The notes beneath the pieces are model-generated. The model did no database searches. It was not told the origin of the DNA and saw only the letters and a program-made list of their open reading frames with translations. Positions 41,075 to 50,626 of a DNA stretch of 64,000 bases are shown here, piece by piece. The DNA comes from Paenibacillus monticola (lineage in GTDB: Bacteria; Bacillota; Bacilli; Paenibacillales; Paenibacillaceae): NCBI RefSeq assembly GCF_009664975.1, contig NZ_WJXB01000009.1, positions 62,001 through 126,000 of the forward strand, in the 5' to 3' direction. The first letter of the stretch is position 1; the number at the start of each line of letters is the position of its first letter. A program made the translations under genes and the position numbers.

Positions 41075-42103
41075 TTATTTCGTTTCTTGGGATTTCGCAA
41101 AGGCTACATTGCCAAGAAAAGCGGAAACGCGCCGCAAGTATTCGCGTGGATGCTCACGGAATAGCAACTCATGATGACTGCCTTCTACAATCCAGGAGTC
41201 GGAGTAAGGGTTGGTCTGGTTTGCTGCAAGCTCTTCAGCAATAGGGTAAGGTGCTTTTTCATCCAAGGTACCGTGCAGGAATAGAATCGGGAAAGGATAA
41301 TCCTCCTTCTTCACTTTAGAATAAGGAATCTGATTCAAGCCCGTACCGTTCAGCACTGGGAAGAGCAACTCCATAATCTCTAGGGAAGGCTGACGGGGCA
41401 GGTTAATATTATGCTTAATATTGTGATAGAGCGTATCTGGCTCCAGCAAAAAGGTACTGTCCAGAATCATGGCATCGACGTCCTTTGTCACCAGTCCTGC
41501 CTGTAATGCGGTGCCCGCACCCATGGAGAAGCCCCAGACCACAATCTGCCTTGCTCCGCGTTCCTTAGCGAACTGAATGGCGCCAAGCAGTTGCTTGGAT
41601 TCTTTTTTGCCACCGGTTGCGATATCCTTATTGGTCTGAGAAGCGAAGCCGTAATCAAACATTACGACATTGAAGTTCAAGCTATGCGCATAGTGAGCAA
41701 GATCGTACATCGGTACCCACGTTTCCTCACGGTTAGCGCCGTAGCCATGGCTGAAGACGATAGTTTTGGTAGCTCCTTCTACTGGAATGTACCATCCCTG
41801 TAAGGTTCGGCTGCCGTCAATTGCTGGAAAGGTCACATTCTCATATTGTAGACCCTTGGCCATTGAAGGGTTGGAATATAGTGGGGCAACAGTAGGGTTA
41901 GACAGGACCCAAGCGATATAGGCATGCAGGGCGATAAAGCAGAATACAAAAAAGAAAAATACGGATAACAGCAAGGCTACGATAATATGCTTAATGCGGA
42001 TCGTCCGCAGCGAGAGCTGTGTCGGTGGTATTGGCAGGCCGGACTTTTGCTCTTTGGGTTGGCGGGAGACCGGTGTACTGGTGTGGGATGGTGCGAGATC
42101 CAT
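41075..42103 (-). CDS. Membrane-anchored alpha/beta hydrolase
   Basis: A 342-residue protein with a Pro/Ser-rich cytosolic start, one membrane span at about 40-63 and an external alpha/beta-hydrolase domain: FSHGYGANRE, nucleophile elbow GFSMGAG, ILDSTF, the acid in FLHGTLDEK and the His in EGSHHELLF. Similar to YqkD/BAAT-like hydrolases. ATG 42103 follows AGGAGGGG. The substrate is unknown. Confidence 0.88.
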   Translation of the reverse strand: MDLAPSHTSTPVSRQPKEQKSGLPIPPTQLSLRTIRIKHIIVALLLSVFFFFVFCFIALHAYIAWVLSNPTVAPLYSNPSMAKGLQYENVTFPAIDGSRTLQGWYIPVEGATKTIVFSHGYGANREETWVPMYDLAHYAHSLNFNVVMFDYGFASQTNKDIATGGKKESKQLLGAIQFAKERGARQIVVWGFSMGAGTALQAGLVTKDVDAMILDSTFLLEPDTLYHNIKHNINLPRQPSLEIMELLFPVLNGTGLNQIPYSKVKKEDYPFPILFLHGTLDEKAPYPIAEELAANQTNPYSDSWIVEGSHHELLFREHPREYLRRVSAFLGNVAFAKSQETK

Positions 42104-42261
42104 AAAGTCCCCTCCTAAAAGTTTAGTTATCAAGTATAGCCTAAGTAATTCATATATTTAATCGTATGTTTATACCCTTACAAAGTCAATGAATTAGGTC
42201 CTTTTGTAATCTAAATGTAAACTGCAGCCCATTCCTTTCCACTCTGTGAATCTGCTGGACT

Positions 42262-42290
42262 TTGCGTAGAGTTTTGCACTAAGATAGAAT
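42262..42290 (+). promoter_or_regulatory. Candidate promoter of the IclR-family gene
   Basis: TTGCGT, 17-bp spacer, TAGAAT. An overlapping TTGCAC/TAAATA pair 12 bp downstream is an alternative. Confidence 0.45.
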
Positions 42291-42314
42291 TAATTATAAA
42301 TAATATTGTAACCG

Positions 42315-42333
42315 TGTTTCATTTGATGAAACA
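42315..42333. promoter_or_regulatory. Palindromic operator, probable IclR-family autoregulatory site
   Basis: Perfect dyad TGTTTCAT-TTG-ATGAAACA ending 15 bp before the regulator ATG, downstream of the candidate -10. The TGAAAC/GTTTCA half-sites are like those bound by KdgR-type members of the IclR family. Confidence 0.65.
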
Positions 42334-42348
42334 AAGGGAGGAATTGCT

Positions 42349-43092
42349 ATGGAGGACCGCAAACTGACCGTACGCGCGGTGGACCGTGCGCTTGATATAT
42401 TGCTTTGTTTTACGCGGAACAGTGATTTGGGATTGACGGAGATTTCTTCACAGATTGGCCTACATAAGAGTACTGTACATCGTCTGCTGACTACTTTGGA
42501 GGAGAAAGGTTTTCTTATCCGCAATGCAGCAACGGAGAAATATCGGCTAGGCATCCGTATTTGGGAGTTGTCGATGCATCTGCCTGCCTTTGACGAGTCA
42601 GCGGCTTTGCTGCTGCCGGCTATGGAACGACTGCGCGACCGCTTGGGGGAGACGGTTAGTCTTTATTTACGCGATGGCATTGAGCGTGTGCGCATTCAGG
42701 CCGTGCAGAGTCAGCAGGCGATCCGGCGGGTGGCACAGATCGGTGCGCGACTGCCATTGTCGGTAGGCGCCTCTAGCAAGGTGCTGGCAGCTTATGCTCC
42801 ACCGGAAGTGCTGGCGGAACTGCTGGAGGGACCCGGCTGGCCGAGTTCCATCGAACGAGAAGTGTACAGAACACAGCTGAAGGAGATTATCCGCCAGGGT
42901 TATGCGACCAGCTTTGAGGAACGCGAACCCGGTGCGGCAGCGGTGGCTGTTCCTGTTACCGGACGCAGCGGAAATGTAGTTGCAGCCTTATCCCTTTCGG
43001 GTCCAGTAAGCCGCCTTTCTCAGGAGACGCTGGTGGAGTACGCTGCAGTGCTGGGTGAAGCTGCCAGTGAAATGGGCATGATGATTCCGTAG
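42349..43092 (+). CDS. IclR-family transcriptional regulator
   Basis: A 247-residue protein with an N-terminal winged helix (VDRALDILLCF, LTEISSQIGLHKSTVHRLLTTLEEKGFL, YRLGIRIWEL) and the C-terminal IclR ligand-binding domain (LRDGIERV, GARLPLSVGASSKVLAAY, EREPGAAAVAVPV). These usually sense small carboxylic or sugar acids. A perfect palindrome sits between its promoter and start, pointing to autoregulation. The downstream secreted endoglucanase could be a target, but a terminator separates them. Confidence 0.94.
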   Translation: MEDRKLTVRAVDRALDILLCFTRNSDLGLTEISSQIGLHKSTVHRLLTTLEEKGFLIRNAATEKYRLGIRIWELSMHLPAFDESAALLLPAMERLRDRLGETVSLYLRDGIERVRIQAVQSQQAIRRVAQIGARLPLSVGASSKVLAAYAPPEVLAELLEGPGWPSSIEREVYRTQLKEIIRQGYATSFEEREPGAAAVAVPVTGRSGNVVAALSLSGPVSRLSQETLVEYAAVLGEAASEMGMMIP

Positions 43093-43134
43093 TTGTAACT
43101 CATGCCTTATCTATTCTATTCATATGAATACCTC

Positions 43135-43172
43135 AAACGATCCTGAGATAGACGGGATCGTTTTCTTTTTTC
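43135..43172 (+). terminator. Rho-independent terminator of the IclR gene
   Basis: AAACGATCC / GGGATCGTTT stem followed by TCTTTTTTT. Confidence 0.85.
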
Positions 43173-43233
43173 TACAAAAATAACAGCTGACTTCTTATAT
43201 ATTGGGTAATTCATATATGAGGGGGCTTATTCT

Positions 43234-45021
43234 ATGAAGAGATCCATGTATCGAATTTTGCTTAGCGTGATTCTTTTTGCTCTGGTGGCCGGAACGGTAC
43301 GAGGCGTCACGGCACCAGTATCTTCAGCAGCGAGTGCAAAAGGGTTTTATCATACAGCTGGGAACCGCATCCTGGATGCTGGAGGAACTCAGGCGTTTTT
43401 TAATGGTATTAATTGGTTTGGTTTCGAGACCGCAAACTATGCTCCGCATGGCCTGTGGAGTCGCTCCATGAATGACATGCTCGATCAGGTCAAGCAGCAG
43501 GGGTATAACCTTATTCGGTTGCCCTTCAGCAATGAAATGTTTAACAGCACCTCGGTAGTAAATGGAGTGGATTACAGCAAGAATCCAGATCTTAAAGGCT
43601 TAAAGCCAATTGAGGTCATGGACAAGCTGGTCACGAAGGCGGGAGCGCGTGGTATACAGATTATTTTGGATCGACACCGCCCGGATTCTGGCGCACAGTC
43701 AGAGCTTTGGTATACTGCTGCTTATTCGGAGGAGCGCTGGATTAAGGACTGGACGATGCTCGCCAAGCGCTACAAAGACAACTCGACCGTCATTGGTGCA
43801 GATCTGCATAATGAGCCGCATGGCCAGGCAAGCTGGGGCACAGGGGATACCCGCACGGATTGGCGGCTTGCTGCCCAGCGGGCAGGCAATGCGATTGGTG
43901 TTGTCAACAGTAAATGGCTGATTCTGGTTGAAGGGGTAGAGAAGAATGTAAAGGGACAGACCAGCTCCAGTTGGTGGGGTGGGAACCTGAAGGGTGTTGC
44001 CGATTATCCGGTTAAGCTTAAGATAGACGGCCGTGTCGTGTACTCGCCACATGATTATGGACCTGGAGTGTCGGATCAACCCTGGTTCCATGCTGCTAAT
44101 TTCCCGACTAATCTGAGCGCAGTATGGGATGCCAACTGGGGGTATATTCATAAGCAAGGACTCGCGCCGGTGCTTATCGGTGAGTTCGGTGGACGGGCAG
44201 TCGATACCGTTTCCCTTGAAGGAAAGTGGCAGAATGCCTTGGTTCGGTATATTGCCAACAATAAGCTATATTGGACCTACTGGACGCTGAATCCGAATAG
44301 TGGAGATACCGGTGGTCTGCTGCAGGATGATTGGACAACCTGGAATGCGGCTAAACAGAAAATGCTGGCCCCTATAATGTATAAGCCCACATCAGCTGGC
44401 GGGAAGGTGAGCAATCCCGTACCCTCGGTGAATGTGCCTGTGCCAACCGCTCGGGTGAGTTCAGCTCCAATACAGCAGCCTACGGCAACTCCTGCTGAAT
44501 GTGGTGTCACGTCAGATCAGCAGAAGACATCTCTGCCGAGAGCCAGCAACAGAGATACCACAGGGTTGAAGGTCTCACTTCTTTATCAAGGCAGTGAGCT
44601 TGGGACAGATGCCCAATCTATTCACGCCAATATGAAGCTGCTTAACGAAGGGACAGCTTCCCTATCTCTTAATGAACTCGTGCTGCGTTATTGGTATACG
44701 GCGGAGGGGATACTGGAACAGTCCTTTTATGTCGATTATGCCAAGCTTGGGAATGCTAACATCACCGGAAGATTTGTTACGCTTGCTGCTCCTCGAAACG
44801 GAGCGGATGTATACGTAGAGATTGGATTTGCTTCAACTGCTGGCAAGCTACTTCCCGGTGAGACAACGGGTGAAATGAAGCTGCGTTTTAATAAAAACGA
44901 CTGGAGTTCCTATAATCGAGCGAATGATTACTCCTTTGATGCCCAACATGATTCTTATCTACCTTGGGACCGGATCACGGCCTATTACAAAGGCAGCTTG
45001 ATCTATGGATTTGAGCCGTAA
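43234..45021 (+). CDS. Secreted endoglucanase: GH5 catalytic domain plus CBM3
   Basis: A 595-residue exported protein: signal peptide of about 33 residues ending near SSAASA, a GH5 barrel (about 36-390) with acid/base Glu194 in LHNEPHG and nucleophile Glu317 in LIGEFGG, a Pro/Thr/Val linker, and a family 3 carbohydrate-binding module (about 445-595; LKVSLLYQG, YWYTAEG, VEIGF, MKLRFNKNDWSSYNRANDYSF). It should cleave beta-1,4-glucan outside the cell and bind crystalline cellulose. GAGGGGG precedes the ATG. Confidence 0.95.
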   Translation: MKRSMYRILLSVILFALVAGTVRGVTAPVSSAASAKGFYHTAGNRILDAGGTQAFFNGINWFGFETANYAPHGLWSRSMNDMLDQVKQQGYNLIRLPFSNEMFNSTSVVNGVDYSKNPDLKGLKPIEVMDKLVTKAGARGIQIILDRHRPDSGAQSELWYTAAYSEERWIKDWTMLAKRYKDNSTVIGADLHNEPHGQASWGTGDTRTDWRLAAQRAGNAIGVVNSKWLILVEGVEKNVKGQTSSSWWGGNLKGVADYPVKLKIDGRVVYSPHDYGPGVSDQPWFHAANFPTNLSAVWDANWGYIHKQGLAPVLIGEFGGRAVDTVSLEGKWQNALVRYIANNKLYWTYWTLNPNSGDTGGLLQDDWTTWNAAKQKMLAPIMYKPTSAGGKVSNPVPSVNVPVPTARVSSAPIQQPTATPAECGVTSDQQKTSLPRASNRDTTGLKVSLLYQGSELGTDAQSIHANMKLLNEGTASLSLNELVLRYWYTAEGILEQSFYVDYAKLGNANITGRFVTLAAPRNGADVYVEIGFASTAGKLLPGETTGEMKLRFNKNDWSSYNRANDYSFDAQHDSYLPWDRITAYYKGSLIYGFEP

Positions 45022-45110
45022 CTTAAAAGGCAGTGACTCATGTTAAATGATCAACTTCGGTTCGCTCCTTATAATATGGAGTTCGCACAGGCCACTGCGG
45101 ATCAAAAACG

Positions 45111-45153
45111 AAAACGAGCCAGTCTCCAATAACCGGAAGACTGGCTCGTTTTT
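45111..45153. terminator. Bidirectional rho-independent terminator
   Basis: AAAACGAGCCAGTCT / AGACTGGCTCGTTTTT stem with A and T runs on either side, between the endoglucanase gene and convergent acnA. Confidence 0.93.
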
Positions 45154-45189
45154 AACTTTTACAGCTTTGAAGTGCACTTAATGCGAAGC

Positions 45190-47934
45190 TTACTCTACTG
45201 GGAGAGCAGACTCTGTAGCTGTGGCATCCGCCAGCATCTGGCGAAGTACAGTCTGCAGAATACCACCGTTGCGGTAGTAATCAATATCAACGGTGCTATC
45301 GAGCCGGGCGATGGCCGGGAAGTCGAACTTCGTACCATCTTCGCGGGTAGCGGTGACGGTAAGTTCCTGTCCTGGCAATACAAAGTTGTCCAGTCCTGTA
45401 ATATCAAACGTCTCACGTCCAGTCAGTCCCAGGCTGGTCCAGCCGTGGCCTTCCTGGAATTGCAGTGGAAGCACGCCCATACCGACCAGATTGCTGCGGT
45501 GAATCCGTTCGAAGCTCTCAGCTATAACGGCTTTGACACCAAGCAGGAGCGTGCCCTTGGCGGCCCAGTCACGTGAGCTGCCAGTGCCGTATTCTTTGCC
45601 TGCGATAACGATTAGGTTCTGTCCAGCGGACTGGTACAGCATGGAAGCGTCATAGATGGACATGACTTCTTCACTTGGCAGGAAGGTCGTTACGCCACCT
45701 TCTGTACCTGGAGCAACGGCGTTGCGAATACGGATATTCGCAAATGTACCGCGCATCATGACTTCATGATTACCACGGCGTGAGCCGTAGGAGTTGAAAT
45801 CTGCACGCTCTACACCATGTCCGCGCAGATATTCGCCTGCCGGGCCGGAGGAGGTGATATTACCGGCTGGTGAGATATGGTCAGTCGTCACAGAATCGCC
45901 TAAGAGTGCCAGCACGCGTGCGTTCGTAATATTCTGAATATCTTCAAGACCGTCTTCCAGGTGCTCGAAGAAAGGTGGATTCTGGATGTATGTGGAATTG
46001 TCATCCCATTCATATAATTCGCCTTCCGGCACAGGAATGGCATTCCAGCGTTCGTTAGCGGTGAATACATGCTCATATTTACGACGGAACATCTCTGGAC
46101 TCAGAGAGCGACCAATCGCTTCATGAATCTCAAGCGAGGTAGGCCAAATGTCTTTCAGGAAGACAGGTTCTCCCTGCGGATCAAATCCGAGAGGTTCAGT
46201 CTGCATATCTATATCGACTGTCCCAGCCAGTGCATAAGCGACAACAAGCGGCGGTGAAGCCAGATAGTTCGCTTTAACCTGAGCATGCACGCGACCTTCG
46301 AAGTTACGGTTACCGGAAATTACAGCAGCGACCGTCATATCATTATCCGTGATGGCCTGACTGACTTCATCCGGCAGCGGGCCGGAGTTGCCGATACAGG
46401 TAGCGCAGCCATAACCAGCCAAGTAAAATCCCAGTGCTTCCAGTGGCTTCAGCAGATCTGCTTTCTGCAGATATTCTGTAACGACCAGCGATCCTGGAGT
46501 TAGACTTGTCTTAACATAACCAGGTCTGGTCAGTCCGCGTTCGACTGCCTTTTTAGCTAATATACCGGCTCCAAGCATTACACTAGGATTGGAGGTATTA
46601 GTACAGCTCGTAATGGCCGCAATAACGACTGCACCAGTACTGAGTTTGCTAGTGCTTCCGTTCTTATGCTCCACTTCTATAACCTGAGCGATCTTCTCAT
46701 CGCTAAGACCATAACCGCCCTTGTCTACCGGTGTACGGATAATGCCTTCAAAGTTCTCTTTCATGTGCGTGAGCTCGATACGGTCTTGAGGACGCTTCGG
46801 TCCGGCCAAACTCGGAACGACAGACGCTAGATCAAGTTCAATGACATCGCTGAAATGCGGGTCCGGAGTATCTGAGGTGCGGAACATGTTTTGTGCTTTG
46901 TAATAGGTTTCTACTAGCTCCACCAATTCATCCGGACGTCCAGTGCTGCGTAAGTAATTCAGCGTTTCGTCATCCACAGGGAAGAAACCGATAGTAGCTC
47001 CGTATTCCGGGGCCATGTTGGCAACAGTAGCACGGTCAGCCAGACTGATGTTGGACAGACCAGGGCCATAGAATTCGACAAATTTGCCAACGACGCCTTT
47101 TTTACGAAGAATTTGCGTTACGGTCAGTGCCAAATCGGTTGCTGTAGCGCCTTCAATCAGACTGCCTGTAAGTTTGAACCCCACCACATCTGGTGTGACA
47201 AAATACAACGGCTGACCCAGCATGCCTGCTTCTGCTTCAATGCCGCCTACGCCCCAGCCTACAACACCAAGACCGTTGATCATCGTAGTGTGGGAATCCG
47301 TTCCTACAAGGGAATCGGGATATACTACAGTTTCGCCATCAGTAGTCTTAGTAGTCGCTACGGAAGCCAAATACTCCAGATTGACCTGATGCACGATACC
47401 TGTAGATGGAGGAACTGCCCGAAAATTGTTGAAGGCAGTCTGCGCCCAGCGCAGGAAGCGGTAGCGTTCCTCGTTGCGTTCAAATTCAACATTAATATTG
47501 TAATCCAAAGAATCTGCGGTGCCGAAGGCATCAACCATAACCGAGTGGTCAATAACTAGGTCAACAGGTACGAGGGGATTGATCTTCTTGGGATCGCCGC
47601 CTGCTTTTTTAACGGTATCGCGCATAGCTGCCAGATCGACTACTACGGGTACTCCGGTGAAATCCTGCAGCACGATCCGGGCCGGGATAAACGGAATTTC
47701 TTTATTGCGGTCAATGCCGCCTGACCAACCAGCCAGTTGTTTCACATGATCTTCTGTAATCGCCCGTCCGTCGTATTGGCGGACAGCCGCCTCAAGTAAT
47801 ACTTTAATGGAAAATGGTAGGGAAGAAATATCGCCCACCCCTTGTTCTTCAAGGGATTGTAGATGGAAATAGCGATAAGTTTTGCCGCCGGATTCCAGGG
47901 TGCGGGCCAGCGAAAAATGATCCTTGCTTGGCAT
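45190..47934 (-). CDS. acnA: Aconitate hydratase
   Basis: A 914-residue aconitase/IRP1-type enzyme of normal length. The [4Fe-4S] ligands are in ITSCTNTSNP and YGCATCIGNSGPL; other landmarks are DSHTTMINGLGVVGWGVGGIEAEA, GRNFEGR-type SGNRNFEGRVH and GSSRDWAAKG. It interconverts citrate and isocitrate in the TCA cycle. ATG 47934 follows AAGGAGG; an upstream in-frame ATG at 47982 has none. Confidence 0.98.
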   Translation of the reverse strand: MPSKDHFSLARTLESGGKTYRYFHLQSLEEQGVGDISSLPFSIKVLLEAAVRQYDGRAITEDHVKQLAGWSGGIDRNKEIPFIPARIVLQDFTGVPVVVDLAAMRDTVKKAGGDPKKINPLVPVDLVIDHSVMVDAFGTADSLDYNINVEFERNEERYRFLRWAQTAFNNFRAVPPSTGIVHQVNLEYLASVATTKTTDGETVVYPDSLVGTDSHTTMINGLGVVGWGVGGIEAEAGMLGQPLYFVTPDVVGFKLTGSLIEGATATDLALTVTQILRKKGVVGKFVEFYGPGLSNISLADRATVANMAPEYGATIGFFPVDDETLNYLRSTGRPDELVELVETYYKAQNMFRTSDTPDPHFSDVIELDLASVVPSLAGPKRPQDRIELTHMKENFEGIIRTPVDKGGYGLSDEKIAQVIEVEHKNGSTSKLSTGAVVIAAITSCTNTSNPSVMLGAGILAKKAVERGLTRPGYVKTSLTPGSLVVTEYLQKADLLKPLEALGFYLAGYGCATCIGNSGPLPDEVSQAITDNDMTVAAVISGNRNFEGRVHAQVKANYLASPPLVVAYALAGTVDIDMQTEPLGFDPQGEPVFLKDIWPTSLEIHEAIGRSLSPEMFRRKYEHVFTANERWNAIPVPEGELYEWDDNSTYIQNPPFFEHLEDGLEDIQNITNARVLALLGDSVTTDHISPAGNITSSGPAGEYLRGHGVERADFNSYGSRRGNHEVMMRGTFANIRIRNAVAPGTEGGVTTFLPSEEVMSIYDASMLYQSAGQNLIVIAGKEYGTGSSRDWAAKGTLLLGVKAVIAESFERIHRSNLVGMGVLPLQFQEGHGWTSLGLTGRETFDITGLDNFVLPGQELTVTATREDGTKFDFPAIARLDSTVDIDYYRNGGILQTVLRQMLADATATESALPVE

Positions 47935-47990
47935 ATTTGCGCCTCCTTGTTTCATCTGTTGAAACTCAATTTCATATTGCATGTTATTTA

Positions 47991-48019
47991 AGTATAACGG
48001 TTACATTGAGGGTAGTAAA
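47991..48019 (-). promoter_or_regulatory. SigA-type promoter of acnA with overlapping dyad
   Basis: Minus strand TTTACT, 17-bp spacer, TATACT. The dyad GTTAT-N6-ATAAC (47983-47998) overlaps the -10 and could be an operator. Confidence 0.6.
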
Positions 48020-48139
48020 GTTTTTTTTCCTGTTTTGAGACCCATATTTCGGCTGCTCAATTCTATCTGTATAGCTGCAACCTTTCCTTCATATACATAG
48101 GATAGCAGCCAAACAGGGGAAGAAGGGGCGGAAAGAATA

Positions 48140-49165
48140 ATGGAGCAACAATGGAAGCAAAGTTTGTATGTCTATGTAGATCAATTAAACAGGGGACGGG
48201 TGGAACCTAAGTCTGAGCCGCGTCGTGCTGCTGTCAAAGATCCGCGCTTTTTGGTGGAACAGGGGGAACGCTCACGCCGCCTTGCTGAATGGTATAACGA
48301 GCGCGGCATTACTCCGCTGCGCGGGGAGACGGGAGTAAGGACGCTGCGAACTGTTCGGCAGACTCCGTCCGAGGTAGTGGCCGAGGTGGCTCTGCATAGT
48401 GCACTTTATTATGAAAAAGGTGGCCTCACCCATCGTGAGGATACCATTGAGACGGAGCGACTGACGTTTGTGCGGGACGGTGATGGCTGGGAGATTGCTG
48501 CGGTAGAGCGCACCATACCTGAAAAGAACTCTGTGCGGCCGGCTCAGGCTGAGCTATCAGGGAGGCTCTCCAAATGGGGCGAGGCTATACCGGCCCCGCA
48601 GCCCTCACAGCCTTTGCTGAATCAGAATATATTCGGCGGGATTGCGGGTTCTAGGGAGGTTCGTTACAGTCGTGAGGAGGCGGCTGCCTATGCTGATCGC
48701 TGGTGGAAAGATGGCAACCCCGAGTTCGAAACCTTTGATGTGGACTGCACCAATTATGTCTCCCAATGTCTCTTTGCAGGGGGAGCACCTATCAACTATA
48801 CTGGTAAAAGAGAAACGGGCTGGTGGTATAAAGGCTTCAATGGAAAACAGGAATGGTGGAGCTTCAGTTGGGCAGTTTCAGACAGTCTGCAGCGCTATTT
48901 GAGCGGGAGTCGCAGCCATGGATTGCGCGCTGAAGTCATGGAGCGGCCGGATCAGCTGATGCTCGGTGATGTCATCCAATATGATTGGGATGGCAATGGC
49001 CTTTATCAGCACAGCACAATCGTTACGGCTTTTGATGCAAGCGGCCTGCCGCTGGTCAATGCACGTACGGTTAGCAGCCGTCACCGTTTTTGGGATTATC
49101 GGGATTCCTACGCATGGACCGACAGAACGGTATACCGTTTTTTTCATATTAACGACTATTTATAA
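48140..49165 (+). CDS. Amidase-domain protein (Amidase_6 / cysteine-His type)
   Basis: A 341-residue protein. The C-terminal half (from about residue 175) has YSREEAAAYADRWW, FDVDCTNYVSQCLFAGG with the likely catalytic Cys203, LGDVIQYDWDGNGLYQHSTIVT with the likely His, and a terminal YRFFHI; this is the putative amidase domain (Amidase_6), related to NlpC/P60-like folds. The N-terminal half resembles no domain I know. No signal peptide is visible, so its site of action is unclear. GGGGCGGAAAG precedes the ATG. Confidence 0.85.
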   Translation: MEQQWKQSLYVYVDQLNRGRVEPKSEPRRAAVKDPRFLVEQGERSRRLAEWYNERGITPLRGETGVRTLRTVRQTPSEVVAEVALHSALYYEKGGLTHREDTIETERLTFVRDGDGWEIAAVERTIPEKNSVRPAQAELSGRLSKWGEAIPAPQPSQPLLNQNIFGGIAGSREVRYSREEAAAYADRWWKDGNPEFETFDVDCTNYVSQCLFAGGAPINYTGKRETGWWYKGFNGKQEWWSFSWAVSDSLQRYLSGSRSHGLRAEVMERPDQLMLGDVIQYDWDGNGLYQHSTIVTAFDASGLPLVNARTVSSRHRFWDYRDSYAWTDRTVYRFFHINDYL

Positions 49166-49184
49166 TAGAGAAAGAGGTTAGGGC

Positions 49185-50276
49185 ATGGGAAACACAAAAT
49201 TGACCGTAGGACTGGTATACGGAGGTAAATCCGGAGAGCACGAGGTGTCGCTACAGACGGCGTTTGCAGTCATGAACGCTTTTGACTACGCTAAATACGA
49301 AATTGTACCTTTTTATATTTCCAAGCAAGGACTGTGGAAAGTAGGGGAGATACTGGGAGCCCCTTTCAGCGGAATTGAGCTGCTTAAGCTTGCCAGTGCT
49401 TCTGAGGATATGAGTTCTGCTCTGAACGCGGTCTTTAGTGGACTGTCCGGTGGGGAGAGAACAATAGATGTGATGTTCCCGCTGCTGCACGGTACGTATG
49501 GGGAAGATGGAACGATTCAGGGCTTGTTCGAAATGGCTAATATCCCTTATATCGGGGCAGGCGTTCTTGCCTCGTCGGCAGGTATGGATAAGGTTGTGAT
49601 GAAGAAGCTGTTTGCAGAAGCCGGTCTGGATCAATGCGAGTACTGTTATTTTAATGTGAGTTCCTGGAAAAGCAAGAGCCATGAGCTTATTGTTGGGGTA
49701 GAGGATAAGCTCGGATATCCGGTATTCGTGAAACCGGCCAATCTGGGCTCGAGTGTAGGTATCTCCAAAGCTAATGATAAGGAAAGTCTGATCAAGGCTG
49801 TCGATTTCGCTTTTCGTTATGATACAAAGGTAATTATTGAAGAATTCGTGGATGCTCGTGAGGTGGAGGTCAGTGTGCTTGGCAATGATGAGCCTGAGGC
49901 CTCCGTTCCGGGTGAAATCGTCTCTTCCGGAGAATATTATGATTATGCTGCAAAATATACGGATGGCAAATCGCAGATGCTGATTCCGGCACCTGTGGAT
50001 TCCGAGGTTGCTGACCATTTGCGTGATGCAGCTATAGCGGCTTTCCGAGCAATTGAGGGCAGCGGAATTACACGGGCAGACTTCTTCCTGCGCAAGTCTG
50101 ACGGTAAGATTCTGATTAACGAAGTGAATACGATGCCAGGCTTCACTCCATACAGTATGTATCCGCTGCTGTGGCGTGAGACTGGTTTATCCTATAGCGC
50201 TCTACTGGACCGTATGATCGAGCTGGCATTGGAGCGATATGATTACAGACAAGGCTTGAAGTATGATAACGAATAG
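49185..50276 (+). CDS. ddl: D-alanine--D-alanine ligase
   Basis: A 363-residue ATP-grasp ligase with YGGKSGEHEVS, PLLHGTYGEDGTIQGLFEM, YPVFVKPANLGSSVGISKA, EEFVDAREVEVSVLGN and INEVNTMPGFTPYSMYP. It makes the D-Ala-D-Ala dipeptide for peptidoglycan. YSMYP after the Gly-Phe-Thr loop and the Tyr-containing omega-loop region argue for D-Ala-D-Ala and not D-lactate specificity, though this is inference. It is tightly followed by two coupled genes. Confidence 0.96.
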   Translation: MGNTKLTVGLVYGGKSGEHEVSLQTAFAVMNAFDYAKYEIVPFYISKQGLWKVGEILGAPFSGIELLKLASASEDMSSALNAVFSGLSGGERTIDVMFPLLHGTYGEDGTIQGLFEMANIPYIGAGVLASSAGMDKVVMKKLFAEAGLDQCEYCYFNVSSWKSKSHELIVGVEDKLGYPVFVKPANLGSSVGISKANDKESLIKAVDFAFRYDTKVIIEEFVDAREVEVSVLGNDEPEASVPGEIVSSGEYYDYAAKYTDGKSQMLIPAPVDSEVADHLRDAAIAAFRAIEGSGITRADFFLRKSDGKILINEVNTMPGFTPYSMYPLLWRETGLSYSALLDRMIELALERYDYRQGLKYDNE

Positions 50277-50308
50277 TGTGTAACGGGCCGAGAAAGGAGA
50301 GATGAAAG

Positions 50309-50626
50309 ATGGGTTTTCAAATGGAATTCAATTCGATCTGCAAGTTCAAGAATGAGCAAGAACTGTACGAGCTGTTGGAGTATGGACGCACCAAAATGGT
50401 GAAGCAGGGTTTCCGTGTATATCCGACAGGGGAGAAGGTCATTGCCTATACTCCAGAGAATGTTGCCGTCGCGATTGTTAAGATATCGGCTTCAATCGCC
50501 GAAATAAATTTTCAGGGACATGAGGTTACCGCTGTAGAGATGGACCTGGTGCGTAAGCTGAATGAAGAAGAGTCCAGAGTGCAGACTGCGTTGGCTTATG
50601 AGATGTTTTTTGGGGAACAGAGATGA
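50309..50626 (+). CDS. Small protein of unknown function coupled to uvsE
   Basis: A 105-residue soluble protein with no family I recognise. It has an acidic helix-rich start (ICKFKNEQELYELLEYGRTKMVKQGFRVYPTG), a beta-rich centre (VIAYTPENVAVAIVKISASIAEINFQGHEVTAVEMDLV) and a helical end. AGAAAGGAGAG precedes the ATG. Its stop overlaps the uvsE start (ATGA), so it is expressed with the repair gene. The role is unknown. Confidence 0.8.
   Translation: MGFQMEFNSICKFKNEQELYELLEYGRTKMVKQGFRVYPTGEKVIAYTPENVAVAIVKISASIAEINFQGHEVTAVEMDLVRKLNEEESRVQTALAYEMFFGEQR

Noticed and set aside
49251..50018. Minus-strand frame of 255 codons opposite ddl
   Set aside because: A shadow of the ddl codon pattern; composition rich in Ile, His, Arg and Cys without motifs.
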